Origin: a bacterium
GTDB taxonomy: Bacteria; Verrucomicrobiota; Verrucomicrobiia; Limisphaerales; RI-55
Assembly (NCBI GenBank): GCA_016124235.1
Contig: WGOC01000011.1
Location: 1 to 46,844, forward strand
Reading direction: 5' to 3'
Length of the DNA: 46,844 nt
The notes beneath the pieces were generated by a model. That model worked only from the letters and a program-made list of their open reading frames with translations, ran no database searches and was not told the DNA's origin. Each line of letters starts with the position of its first letter. Within the stretch, counting starts at the first letter, position 1. Both the position numbers and the translations under genes were made by a program. This document shows, piece by piece, positions 26,558 through 34,864 of the stretch.

Positions 26558-26986
26558 ATGAGTCTTGATGAAAAACGCGAAAAACTGATTTCCGATCTGC
26601 AGTTCTTTGACGATCCGCAGGACCGGCTCGCCTTTGTCATTGATGCCGCAAAAAAGCGCCCGCCTTTGCCGGACGAGTTCAAGACGGACGAATTCAAAGT
26701 GGAGGGCTGCCTCTCAAATCTTTGGTTCGTCCCGGAAATTCGGGACGGTCGATGCTGGTTTCGTTCGGACGGCGATTCCATGATCGTCAAAGGCATCGCC
26801 GGTTTGCTCACTGAATTTTACAGCGGCGAGCCCGCCGAAGAAATTTTGAAAACCGATCCATCTTTTCTGGCCAAAGCGGGAATCACCCAGCACCTCTCGC
26901 AGAACCGGAAAAACGGCCTGGGCCGGGTGTGGCAAAAGATTCAACGCTTTGCCGCCGAACACGTCAGCGGAAACTCGGCCGCTTAG
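26558..26986 (+). CDS. sufE: Cysteine desulfurase accessory protein SufE
   Basis: 142 residues from the ATG at 26558. SufE takes sulfur from a cysteine desulfurase (SufS or CsdA) and hands it to the Fe-S cluster scaffold. The sulfur-accepting Cys is C51 in KVEGCLSNLWF, the same position as in E. coli SufE. DPQDRLAFVIDAAKKRPPLP and the C-terminal GLGRVWQKI are also family features. The frame extends upstream to 26402, but the extension has no similarity and overlaps the presumed promoter region. No sufS or sufBCD gene is nearby; the gene converges on fdhD, whose product also receives sulfur from a cysteine desulfurase. Confidence 0.95.
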   Translation: MSLDEKREKLISDLQFFDDPQDRLAFVIDAAKKRPPLPDEFKTDEFKVEGCLSNLWFVPEIRDGRCWFRSDGDSMIVKGIAGLLTEFYSGEPAEEILKTDPSFLAKAGITQHLSQNRKNGLGRVWQKIQRFAAEHVSGNSAA

Positions 26987-27006
26987 ACGGTTTAACCTAT
27001 TCGAAG

Positions 27007-27813
27007 TTATTTCACGATTCGTCGCGGGCGGGTGTAAGCGTTCATCGAACCTTTCCGCAAAAAGCCCACCAAGGTGATGCCAGCGGATTTTGCCAGATCG
27101 ACCGCCAGACTGCTCGGCGCTGAAACAGCTCCGACGAACGCCAACCCGGCGGCCAACGCCTTCTGCACAATCTCAAAGGATGCCCGGCCGCTGACCAAAA
27201 GGATGTGGCGGCGAAAAGGTAAACGACCGTTTCGCAGGCCCCACCCAACCACCTTGTCCACGGCATTGTGCCGACCGACATCTTCGCGTGCGATCAGCAA
27301 TCGGCCGCGCAAATCAAACAGGCCAGCGGCATGCAGACCACCCGTTTCCGCGAACACAGCTTGCGCCGCTCGTAATTTCGCCGGCAACGAATCAACCACG
27401 TTTACGGAAATCCTCTCGCCCGACTTAACCCGAGGCAGCCGTCGGCGAACCGCCGCGATGCTCTCACGTCCGCAAAGTCCGCAACTCGACGTCGTCGCAA
27501 ATTGCCGTTTCAACCGCGACCAATCGACGCCGACGCCGTCGTTCAAAATCACATTGAGCACATTGCCTTGTTGATTTCGCGGATGTGGTTCCATCCGCGC
27601 GATGTCGGACTTGTTCCGAACGATCCCCTCGGCAAACAGAAATCCGGCGGCAAGTTCCAGATCATGGCCCGGAGTACGCATCGTGACGCTGAGCGGTTGG
27701 TTATTCAGCCGGATTTCCAGCGGCTCTTCGACGGTCAACTTGTCCGTGCATGCCGAAGGTCTTCCAGCACTGAGCCGAACAATTCGCCGTGAAATGGAAG
27801 AGTCCAATGACAT
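27007..27813 (-). CDS. fdhD: Formate dehydrogenase accessory sulfurtransferase
   Basis: 268 residues. FdhD carries sulfur from a cysteine desulfurase (IscS in E. coli) to the molybdenum cofactor of formate dehydrogenase. The two essential Cys are at C111 and C114 in SSCGLCGRESI. Other family segments are LTVEEPLEIRLN at the N-terminus, GHDLELAAGFLFAEGIV, and EDVGRHNAVDKVVG followed by LVSGRASFEIVQKAL. There is no formate dehydrogenase or other molybdoenzyme gene in the window, so its client is elsewhere. It converges on sufE with a 20-base gap and no visible terminator. Confidence 0.97.
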   Translation of the reverse strand: MSLDSSISRRIVRLSAGRPSACTDKLTVEEPLEIRLNNQPLSVTMRTPGHDLELAAGFLFAEGIVRNKSDIARMEPHPRNQQGNVLNVILNDGVGVDWSRLKRQFATTSSCGLCGRESIAAVRRRLPRVKSGERISVNVVDSLPAKLRAAQAVFAETGGLHAAGLFDLRGRLLIAREDVGRHNAVDKVVGWGLRNGRLPFRRHILLVSGRASFEIVQKALAAGLAFVGAVSAPSSLAVDLAKSAGITLVGFLRKGSMNAYTRPRRIVK

Positions 27814-27837
27814 TGAATTGCAGTTAGGAACGCGCGA

Positions 27838-28539
27838 TCAAAGTCGTTTTAGTTGCAGGCGCCGGAACTGCACTTTCATCGGTTCGCCGGGGATGATGGG
27901 CATCGCAATGACACCGCTTGCCGCGGCTTTCCCGGTTTCATGGTCTTCCAGCTCAGTCGTGAGCACACCGTTGATCCAAAGCTGAATTCGGGGTCCCACG
28001 GCTTTCAAATAATATTCCGTCCACTGGGAAAGTTCGATTCCGCGCATCGCCGCGTCAACCCCCGCCAGCGCACGCGTCGTTTTCGTGCCGTCCGCGGCAA
28101 TGACCACGCTTTGCCCGCGAGCAGCGAGGGACTGGCGCGGACCGTATTCGTCCCAAATTCCGGCGAAATATTTGCCGGCACCGTCCAGGTCGGCCTGATA
28201 TCCGTGGACGAGTCCATGGTCTTTGACCGAGCTGCGAAATTGCATACCGGAATTCGACTGCGCGCCAAAGATTCGAACTTCAAACTTGAATTCAAAATCA
28301 GCGACGTCGCCGCCCTGCCAAACGATGAATTGATTACGTGGCGGATTGTGGTCGCGCGTTGTTTCCCCGGTGATGGCTTCATCTTCTACGCGCCAGTAAC
28401 TCATGTCGGGTGCCGACCAATCGGCCAGAGTTTTACCATCGAAAATGGGTTGCCAACCCGCGTTACTCGGATCGTGTACGCAGCCGCTCATCGCAATCGC
28501 GAGGAACGTGGCGCCAAGCAGGTGAATGGTTTTGTGCAT
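27838..28539 (-). CDS. DUF1080 (3-keto-disaccharide hydrolase-like) lipoprotein
   Basis: 233 residues from the ATG at 28539. The N-terminus MHKTIHLLGATFLAIAMSGC is a lipoprotein signal with the modified Cys at position 20. The rest is the DUF1080 laminin-G-like fold: WQPIFDGKTLADWS, YWRVEDEAITGET, DFEFKFEVRIFGAQSNSGMQFR and WTEYYLKAVGPRIQLWINGV (each shortened). Members are abundant in Verrucomicrobiota and Planctomycetota, and some hydrolyse 3-keto-glycosides in periplasmic sugar breakdown. An open frame continues upstream to 29301 across the next gene on the other strand and is not coding. The gene lies 24 bases from the fdhD start on the same strand, and so may be transcribed with it. Confidence 0.9.
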   Translation of the reverse strand: MHKTIHLLGATFLAIAMSGCVHDPSNAGWQPIFDGKTLADWSAPDMSYWRVEDEAITGETTRDHNPPRNQFIVWQGGDVADFEFKFEVRIFGAQSNSGMQFRSSVKDHGLVHGYQADLDGAGKYFAGIWDEYGPRQSLAARGQSVVIAADGTKTTRALAGVDAAMRGIELSQWTEYYLKAVGPRIQLWINGVLTTELEDHETGKAAASGVIAMPIIPGEPMKVQFRRLQLKRL

Positions 28540-28677
28540 GGAGTGAGTTTGCTGAAAGACAGCCTCCAAGTCACGTCCGCGAATGACCACTGAACCCGTA
28601 TAAAACCAGTCGCCAGAACAAAAGACCAAAACAGATTTGCCATGACCAGCCGGCCGCATTCGGTTAAAGGAATCCGC

Positions 28678-29697
28678 ATGCCGACGCCGGTGGACTGGAT
28701 GCAAATGAACGATGAGGAATTGCTGGAGCAGAATATTGCCCGGCTGGGCCTCACGCTCGAAGGCACCGGTTTGGAAGGTTTCGTCCAACAACTTTACAGT
28801 GAACTGGATGCGAAAGGTTTGACTTTTCATCCGCCCTGCCACGTGGGCGACGAGTGGTTTTGTCCGGTCGGCATTCCGGCGATCTTTGTTCCATTCTTTC
28901 TTGTTCATCCGCGCCTTCGTGAATTGGAGCGCCGACAAATCCTGGAAGTGGAAGGCGAACGCACCGACGCGTTCATGAAGTTGATGCGCCACGAAGCTGG
29001 TCATGCCTTCAGTTACGCGTATCGATTGCAGCACAAGAAGAAGTGGCAGCAACATTTCGGGCTCGCGTCCACCGAAGCATCCGACACCTACCGACCACGG
29101 CCATACAGCCGCAGCTACGTGATTCACCTGGAGGACTGGTACGCACAAAGCCATCCCGATGAAGATTGGGCGGAAACGTTCGCCGTCTGGCTGACACCGG
29201 ACCTCGACTGGCGCGCTCGTTACAAGGACTGGAAGGCCATTCAAAAACTGGAATACACGGACCAGTTGATGCGTTCGCTCGCCGACAAACCGCCCGTGCA
29301 CAATCCGCCGTTCAAGGTCGCGGAATACAATTTCCTCAACCTCAAGCTCAAGACGTATTACGCCCGCAAGCGCAAGGAATACGCGGATTCATTTCCGGAC
29401 TTCTACGACAACGATCTGTTGCGTCTGTTTTTCGTCGCCGACACCGGCGAAGGAACGGAGAAGGCGTCGACCTACCTGCGGCGCCGGCGGCGGCAGATTG
29501 TCAACGCGGTCTATAAATGGACCAACGAACACAAATTTAGAATCGATCAATTATTGCGGCGGATCATCTCGCGATGCGATGAACTGGGACTGCGCTCGCG
29601 AACCACCGACGTCAACCGCGACCTGCACGTCGCCACTTACATTACATCCCTGACCAAAAACTACCTTTTCACGGGCCGCTTTAAACGGACGAAGTAA
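28678..29697 (+). CDS. Putative zinc-binding metallopeptidase (Peptidase_Mx-like)
   Basis: 339 residues. The zincin motif H105-E106-x-x-H109 is in MRHEAGHAFSYAY, and a conserved Glu some 55 residues later in DEDWAETFAVWL is the likely third ligand. The segments HVGDEWFCPVGIPAIFVPFFL and RPRPYSRSYVIHLEDWYAQ are typical of a family usually annotated as putative zinc-binding metallopeptidase. No signal peptide is seen, so it is cytoplasmic. An ATG at 28642 is in frame, but the ATG at 28678 has AAAGGA seven bases before it. It is followed after three bases by an ATP-grasp ligase gene, so the two are translated together; see the findings. Physiological substrate unknown. Confidence 0.85.
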   Translation: MPTPVDWMQMNDEELLEQNIARLGLTLEGTGLEGFVQQLYSELDAKGLTFHPPCHVGDEWFCPVGIPAIFVPFFLVHPRLRELERRQILEVEGERTDAFMKLMRHEAGHAFSYAYRLQHKKKWQQHFGLASTEASDTYRPRPYSRSYVIHLEDWYAQSHPDEDWAETFAVWLTPDLDWRARYKDWKAIQKLEYTDQLMRSLADKPPVHNPPFKVAEYNFLNLKLKTYYARKRKEYADSFPDFYDNDLLRLFFVADTGEGTEKASTYLRRRRRQIVNAVYKWTNEHKFRIDQLLRRIISRCDELGLRSRTTDVNRDLHVATYITSLTKNYLFTGRFKRTK

Positions 29698-29700
29698 CCT

Positions 29701-30717
29701 ATGCCCAAGCGCGACAAGATTCTCGTATTATTTGATTCCGCCGGACCAACCACACTCGAGCACGATTACACGGACGAACTGCAAACCGAAGATTGGAAGA
29801 CGGAAGCCCACGTGATGGCGACGCTAAAGGAGCTCGGCTATCCGTATGAAATTCTCGGCCTGCACGACGACACGGATCTGCTCCGCCAAAAGCTCACCAC
29901 GTTCGAGCCGGACGTCATTTTCAACATGGTTGAGCACTTCGGCAACCTCAGCTCGGCCGAACACAAAATCACTTCATTCCTCGAGTTGCAGGGGATCCCG
30001 TTCACGGGTTGCAGCGCGGTCGGCATCACGCTTTGCAAAAACAAAAGCATCGCGAAAAAAATTCTCAGCTACCACCGCATCCGCGTTCCGGATTTTGTCG
30101 TCCTGCCGATGGGCCGCAAAATCAAACGTCCCAAGCGGCTGCGTTTTCCCATCCTGATCAAGCCGCTGAAAGAAGAGGCGAGCTACGGAATTTCGCAGGC
30201 GTCGTTTGTCGAATCCGACGACGATTTCAATGAGCGCGTGAAGTTCATTCACGAGAAGTTCGACCAACCGGCGATCGCGGAGGAGTACATCGTGGGTCGC
30301 GAACTCTATGTCGGCATCATGGGCAACCATCGTTTGCAGACATTTCCGGCGCGGGAAATGATCTTCCACGAAGTGCCGGAGGATGAACCGAGGTTTGCGA
30401 CCTTCAAGGTCAAGTGGGACTACGACTACCGCGAACGGTGGGGCATCGAAAATGATTTCGCCGAACTGGACGCCGACATGGCACGGCGCATCGAGAAGCT
30501 CTGCAAGCGCATCTATCATCTGCTCCTGATCGACGGTTACGCACGCATTGATCTGCGCCTGACTCCCGAGGGCGAAATCGTTTTCATCGAGGCCAACCCC
30601 AACCCCATGCTCGCGAGCGACGAGGATTTTGCCGTCGCGGCGGAAAAAGCGGGATTTCCATACCCTCGATTGATCCAGCGCATACTGCAGATCGGCAAAA
30701 CGACAATCCGCGACTGA
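29701..30717 (+). CDS. ATP-grasp ligase, D-alanine--D-alanine ligase-like
   Basis: 338 residues. The three parts of the ATP-grasp fold are visible: an N-terminal domain ending GIPFTGCSAVGITLCKNKSI, an ATP-binding lid with FPILIKPLKEEASYGISQAS, and the C-terminal metal site with YARIDLRLTPEGEIVFIEANPNPML, where Asp, Glu and Asn bind Mg-ATP. The order resembles Ddl, but the sequence differs from cell-wall Ddl enzymes and the gene is not in a cell-wall cluster. ATP-grasp enzymes join a carboxylate to an amine, often making dipeptides or modifying peptide ends. Being only three bases after a metallopeptidase gene suggests one reaction pathway for both. The substrate is unknown. Confidence 0.9.
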   Translation: MPKRDKILVLFDSAGPTTLEHDYTDELQTEDWKTEAHVMATLKELGYPYEILGLHDDTDLLRQKLTTFEPDVIFNMVEHFGNLSSAEHKITSFLELQGIPFTGCSAVGITLCKNKSIAKKILSYHRIRVPDFVVLPMGRKIKRPKRLRFPILIKPLKEEASYGISQASFVESDDDFNERVKFIHEKFDQPAIAEEYIVGRELYVGIMGNHRLQTFPAREMIFHEVPEDEPRFATFKVKWDYDYRERWGIENDFAELDADMARRIEKLCKRIYHLLLIDGYARIDLRLTPEGEIVFIEANPNPMLASDEDFAVAAEKAGFPYPRLIQRILQIGKTTIRD

Positions 30718-31009
30718 CGGCGGCAGATTCGGCAAAACTGGGTCGAGCCGTAAGTCGCGTGAATTGGCGGCACGTGGTCCGTTCAATTCAGCGGTTTAAT
30801 TGCCCCCAGACGCCTCAACCGCGACCAGGGTGACCTCCGTTTGCGGCTCATCCCGCACATACGACGGGTCGCGCAGCAAGCCGTTTCCATCACGCGATTT
30901 GTCATCGCAGGCCGCCATTCTTTCCCGGGCAAAAAATGCACTGAAGGAGTTTGGCCGTTGTGCCGATACCTTCTCAGTAAATTAATCGAGCACGGGCTCC
31001 ATTTCCCGC

Positions 31010-31378
31010 ATGAAAGCACTGATTGTCGATGATTCCCGCGCCATGCGCACACTTCTCTCCGCGTGGTGCAAATCCCATCAATTTGAAACCGTCACCGCGC
31101 AGGACGGGAGCGACGGACTCAAACAACTGGCCAGCAATCGTCCAATTGATGTGGCGTTGGTGGATTGGGACATGCCCGTGATGAACGGGCTGGAAATGGT
31201 GCGGCAACTGCGCGCCGATACCGACAATGCCGGCCTGCGCGTCATGATGGTGACCGCCAATACGAATTACGATTCCGTCAAGGAAGCCATCGAGCTCGGC
31301 GCCGACGATTACCTCATGAAACCGCTCACTGAGGAAATGTTGACGGAAAAACTGCGGTTGCTTGGGTTGATCGACTAA
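31010..31378 (+). CDS. CheY-like single-domain response regulator
   Basis: 122 residues, a lone receiver domain. The acidic pair is in ALIVDDSRAM, the phosphorylated Asp is D52 in LVDWDMPVMNG, Thr in MMVTANTN and the conserved Lys is K104 in YLMKPL, so all active residues are present. There is no output domain. It is the first gene of cheY-cheB-cheR, with 16 bases before the next start. Such regulators either bind a flagellar switch or act as phosphate carriers. No flagellar gene is in the window. Confidence 0.93.
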   Translation: MKALIVDDSRAMRTLLSAWCKSHQFETVTAQDGSDGLKQLASNRPIDVALVDWDMPVMNGLEMVRQLRADTDNAGLRVMMVTANTNYDSVKEAIELGADDYLMKPLTEEMLTEKLRLLGLID

Positions 31379-31394
31379 TTCCCTCTCCGGCCAA

Positions 31395-32489
31395 ATGCAA
31401 CAAGGAGGCATCATCAAAGTGCTCGTGGTGGACGATTCCGCCGCCTTGCGCAGATTGATCTCCACCGCGCTCGAGCGTGATCCCGTCATCAGCGTGGTCG
31501 GCACAGCTCGCAATGGTAATGACGCCCTCGCACAACTCGAAGTACTAAAGCCAGACCTCGTAACGTTGGATGTCGAGATGCCGGAAATGGACGGCATTGC
31601 GACGGTCACTGAAATCAACCGGAAGCACCCAAAACTTCCGGTGATCATGTGCAGCTCAATGACGCGCCGCGGCGCCGTCACCACACTCGACGCGTTGGCC
31701 GCCGGCGCACGGGACTACATCACCAAACCCGAATCGTCGACGAACGCGGAAGACACGATCGCCCATTTTTCCCGTGAACTGACGCCGCGCATCAAGACCC
31801 TGTGCCGGCGTGGCCCTGCACCGCAGCCTTCACGACCGTCCGCGCCCACATTCCCGCACGAGAACACGATTCTTCTAAACAAGCGCCATTGGCAACCCGA
31901 ACTTGTCTGCATTGCGGTTTCCACTGGTGGACCCAACGCGCTTGAAGAAATGTTCCGCAATTTTCCGTCTCCGTTTTCGTTGCCGATCGTCATCGTTCAG
32001 CACATGCCCCCTGTGTTCACGCAATTGTTAGCCGAGCGACTGGACAAGGTCGGAGGCATTCGATTTCACGAAGGCGCAGAAGGCATGCGCCTCGAACGCG
32101 GTCACGCATATATCGCGCCTGGTGGACACCACATGACGGTGGCGCCCACCGCCGGCACTTTCGTGATTCATCTCAACGACCAACCGCCCGAACATTCCTG
32201 CCGCCCCGCCGCAGACGTCCTCTTTCGCAGCGTTGAAAGCGCTTGTGGCGGGAACGCACTTGCCGTCGTTCTCACCGGCATGGGACACGATGGCGAAAAA
32301 GGCAGCGCCGGCCTCAAGGCGAAAGGCGCACATGTCATCGCCCAGGATGAGCCGACCAGCGTGGTCTGGGGTATGCCCGGCGCCGTGGCCCGCGCCGGCA
32401 TCGCGTGCGAGATATTGCCCTTGCCGGAAATTCAATCTGCAATTGTCCGCCGCGTCAGCACAAACAAGTCGCTGGCGACGACGCCCTGA
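31395..32489 (+). CDS. cheB: Chemotaxis response regulator methylesterase/deamidase CheB (copy 1)
   Basis: 364 residues. The receiver domain occupies about 1-120 with phospho-acceptor D59 (LVTLDVEMPEMDG). The catalytic domain has the Ser-His-Asp triad at S176 (VSTGGP), H203 (VQHMPP) and D299 (TGMGHDG). CheB removes methyl groups from receptor glutamates and deamidates glutamines. Within the first codons is AAGGAGG, ten bases before a GTG at residue 9 (VLVVDDS), so translation may start there; the ATG at 31395 has no ribosome site of its own. The gene sits between cheY and cheR, whose GTG start lies 13 bases downstream. Confidence 0.95.
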   Translation: MQQGGIIKVLVVDDSAALRRLISTALERDPVISVVGTARNGNDALAQLEVLKPDLVTLDVEMPEMDGIATVTEINRKHPKLPVIMCSSMTRRGAVTTLDALAAGARDYITKPESSTNAEDTIAHFSRELTPRIKTLCRRGPAPQPSRPSAPTFPHENTILLNKRHWQPELVCIAVSTGGPNALEEMFRNFPSPFSLPIVIVQHMPPVFTQLLAERLDKVGGIRFHEGAEGMRLERGHAYIAPGGHHMTVAPTAGTFVIHLNDQPPEHSCRPAADVLFRSVESACGGNALAVVLTGMGHDGEKGSAGLKAKGAHVIAQDEPTSVVWGMPGAVARAGIACEILPLPEIQSAIVRRVSTNKSLATTP

Positions 32490-32502
32490 ACTCACAACTA
32501 CC

Positions 32503-33339
32503 GTGCCCATAACCAACGAACAATTCACGCAAATTGCGAAACTGGTCCGCGAGAAAGCGGCCATCGTGCTGGAGACCGGCAAAGAGTATTTGGTCGAAAC
32601 CCGGCTATCGGCACTGGCTCGCCAGGAGGGAATCGATTCGTTGGAAAACCTGTTTCAGATGCTGGAGCAGGACACCGTTTTCAATACGCTGCAGGTCAAG
32701 GTGATTGATGCGCTGACCACCAACGAAACCAGCTTCTATCGTGATCACCACCCGTTCGAGGCCATGCGCAAGGATATCTTACCGCGCCTGATCAAGGAGC
32801 GGGGCGGCAAGCGCGAATTGCGAATTTGGTCGGCTGCTTGTTCAACCGGGCAGGAGCCTTACAGCCTGGCCATGATGCTCCTGCAGTATTTTCCCGAGCT
32901 GGCGGGGTGGAATGTCAAAATCATCGGCACTGACCTTTCCTTGCGCGTACTGGAGCAGGCAAAGTCCGGCATTTACAATCAAGTGGAAGTCAACCGCGGT
33001 CTACCAGCGCCGCTCTTGATCAAACATTTCGAAAAAGTGCCGGCCGGTTGGCGGCTGCGCGACGACGTGAGAAAGCTTGTCGAATTTCGCGAACTCAACC
33101 TGCTCAAGCCCTGGCTGTTTCGGGAACGTTTCGACATCGTGTTGATTCGCAACGTCCTGATCTATTTCGACGTTGCCACCAAGCAGCAACTGCTGGGGCG
33201 AATCCGTGAAATCCTGCAGCCCGACGGCTATCTCTTCCTCGGCTCCGCGGAAACGACCTTCAACATCAGCAATCACTACACACCCGAGCGATTCGGCAAC
33301 GCCAGCGCCTATCGGCTGGTCAACGAACGCGGCAGCTAA
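32503..33339 (+). CDS. cheR: Chemotaxis protein methyltransferase CheR (copy 1)
   Basis: 278 residues from a GTG at 32503. The N-terminal helical domain (TNEQFTQIAKLVREKAAIVLE, abbreviated) is followed by a SAM-binding methyltransferase domain with RIWSAACSTGQEPYSLAM, IIGTDLSLRVLEQA and FDIVLIRNVLIYFD. CheR adds methyl groups from SAM to receptor glutamates. There is no C-terminal TPR extension. An open frame reaches back to 32233 inside cheB, but the family begins near the GTG. It is the last gene of the first chemosensory set, with a terminator about 160 bases downstream. Confidence 0.95.
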   Translation: MPITNEQFTQIAKLVREKAAIVLETGKEYLVETRLSALARQEGIDSLENLFQMLEQDTVFNTLQVKVIDALTTNETSFYRDHHPFEAMRKDILPRLIKERGGKRELRIWSAACSTGQEPYSLAMMLLQYFPELAGWNVKIIGTDLSLRVLEQAKSGIYNQVEVNRGLPAPLLIKHFEKVPAGWRLRDDVRKLVEFRELNLLKPWLFRERFDIVLIRNVLIYFDVATKQQLLGRIREILQPDGYLFLGSAETTFNISNHYTPERFGNASAYRLVNERGS

Positions 33340-33501
33340 TGCTGGCCACTGCGGGAGGCTTCGCGAACTCCCCGCCGCGTTGGATGGAATTTGCGCAATT
33401 GGATTCAGCGCACTCAACCTTGGGTCCGCCACGGACTCTCCGTTGACACCAAGATTTTTCAGACTTCGGACTTTTCCCCGCCTCACCCATTCGCGATGAT
33501 A

Positions 33502-33524
33502 CCGGCTTCCGAAGCCGGATTTTT
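33502..33524 (+). terminator. Rho-independent terminator downstream of cheYBR
   Basis: CCGGCTT (33502-33508) pairs with AAGCCGG (33512-33518) around a CCG loop and is followed by ATTTTT. It lies about 160 bases after the cheR stop and 110 bases before the aminopeptidase-like gene, so it separates the two transcription units. Confidence 0.7.
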
Positions 33525-33636
33525 GGTATGACGTGGGGTTGTTTGACCTTCGTGCTGAAAATTCTTCCGACCGGAAATTTGCGCTCCGCCAGATTGGCCG
33601 CATTTTAGCCGCTCATTTAACAAACGAACTACCATC

Positions 33637-34779
33637 ATGGACGAAAACAAATTCCCGCCTTTCAGTTTGGCGCGCCTGTTGCGCACCGTATTCGAGCCGG
33701 TCGAAAACAAACGGGTTTGCATTCTGATCGATCTCGCGGACCCACGCCAGGTCAAGGACTTCGCCTTTTTGAAGGACCCCAATTTGACCATCCAGAAACA
33801 CGCGCATGATGTTTTTTATCAAGGCCTGAAGAACGGCGTCGCCGATGAACTCAAACTGAAGGGCGGCGAATTGTTTGCCTACAAAATTACGGGCGGGAGC
33901 AATCTCGATCTGCCGGATGAAGCGTTCGCTCCGGACGGCCGCCAGGTCAGCCTCGCGAAAGACGTCTACCCCAATTACGATCTCATTCTCTGCATCTCCA
34001 CGTATTCGGCCACCGCGCCATTGACGGCTTTCGCCAAACAATATGGTTTCCGTGGTGCGACGTTGCACGGGCTCAATGAAATCATCCTCAGCAGCGGTCT
34101 CGCCGTGGACTACAACCAAGTGAGTGCTCAGGCCGAAAAACTGCGTCTCGGGATGACGCGCGCCGATTGGTTCGAAGTCGACTACGTGGTGGACGGCCAA
34201 ACGCTGACGCTCAAGTTGATCTGCAACCAGCAGGAAGCCCAGAAGAGCCATGGCCTTTGCCGTGGCGAAAAGCCGGATGTGGCAAATCTGCCGGCCGGCG
34301 AAGTGTATTTCGTACCGGAAGGCGCGGAGGGCAAATTCCCGATGCGCTACGATGACGGCACACTCGGCGTCATGGAGGTCAGCGGCGGTCGCATCCAAAA
34401 AGCCACGCTGCTCAAAGGCAACGCCACAACCGTCGACGCTCACAACGCAAAGCTAGCCTCGGATCCGGTCACTGGCGAAATCGGTGAACTAGGTTTTGGC
34501 ACGCAGGTGTTGCCGGTGTCCGGTCGGGATATTCAGGACGAGAAGATCCTCGGGACGATGCATGTGGCGACCGGTCGAAGCGACCATCTGGGCGGTCATC
34601 TGACGCCGGAAAAATTCGCTTCGAAAATGAACGCCACTCATGACGACATCCTCTTTTCGCCGAGCAAGACGCCGGAAATCACGGTCAAGCAGGTCCGCAT
34701 GCATCGCGACGGCCAGACCACGGTCGTACTCGAGAACTACCAACCGGCGGAACATCTCAAAAAGGCGCTCGCGGCCTGA
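33637..34779 (+). CDS. M29-like aminopeptidase (aminopeptidase T family)
   Basis: 380 residues. The C-terminal part has the family pattern VANLPAGEVYFVPEGAEGKFP, a later ELGFGTQ and ILGTMHVATGRSDHLGG, which correspond to the Glu/Glu/His/Asp metal ligands of M29 leucyl aminopeptidases. The N-terminal half is more divergent (RLLRTVFEPVENKRVCILID, ILCISTYSATAPLTAFAK). The protein is probably cytoplasmic, removing N-terminal residues from peptides with divalent metals. It stands between two terminators and so is likely transcribed alone. There is no strong ribosome site before the ATG. Identification is from the C-terminal motif and is less certain than for the neighbours. Confidence 0.7.
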   Translation: MDENKFPPFSLARLLRTVFEPVENKRVCILIDLADPRQVKDFAFLKDPNLTIQKHAHDVFYQGLKNGVADELKLKGGELFAYKITGGSNLDLPDEAFAPDGRQVSLAKDVYPNYDLILCISTYSATAPLTAFAKQYGFRGATLHGLNEIILSSGLAVDYNQVSAQAEKLRLGMTRADWFEVDYVVDGQTLTLKLICNQQEAQKSHGLCRGEKPDVANLPAGEVYFVPEGAEGKFPMRYDDGTLGVMEVSGGRIQKATLLKGNATTVDAHNAKLASDPVTGEIGELGFGTQVLPVSGRDIQDEKILGTMHVATGRSDHLGGHLTPEKFASKMNATHDDILFSPSKTPEITVKQVRMHRDGQTTVVLENYQPAEHLKKALAA

Positions 34780-34803
34780 TTTCCAGCTGAACTGATTTAG
34801 CGG

Positions 34804-34842
34804 ACTGCGGCCGGCATCACTCGTTGCACGGCCGCAGTTTTT
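34804..34842 (+). terminator. Rho-independent terminator between aminopeptidase-like gene and larA
   Basis: A perfect ten-base stem (ACTGCGGCCG at 34804-34813, complement at 34829-34838) is followed by a TTTTT run. It sits 24 bases after the stop of the aminopeptidase-like gene and only 22 bases before the larA start. Confidence 0.88.
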
Positions 34843-34864
34843 GTACAATGCTTGGCGCTTCGCA

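Noticed and set aside
28540..29301. Long upstream extension of the DUF1080 lipoprotein frame
   Set aside because: Runs antisense through the metallopeptidase gene; the lipoprotein signal sets the start at 28539.
33443..33470. TTGACA upstream of the aminopeptidase-like gene
   Set aside because: No -10 hexamer at a normal spacing, and a terminator lies between it and the gene.
34824..34849. TTGCAC and TACAAT before larA as a promoter
   Set aside because: Spacer is only 14 bases and the hexamers lie within the terminator stem; not convincing.
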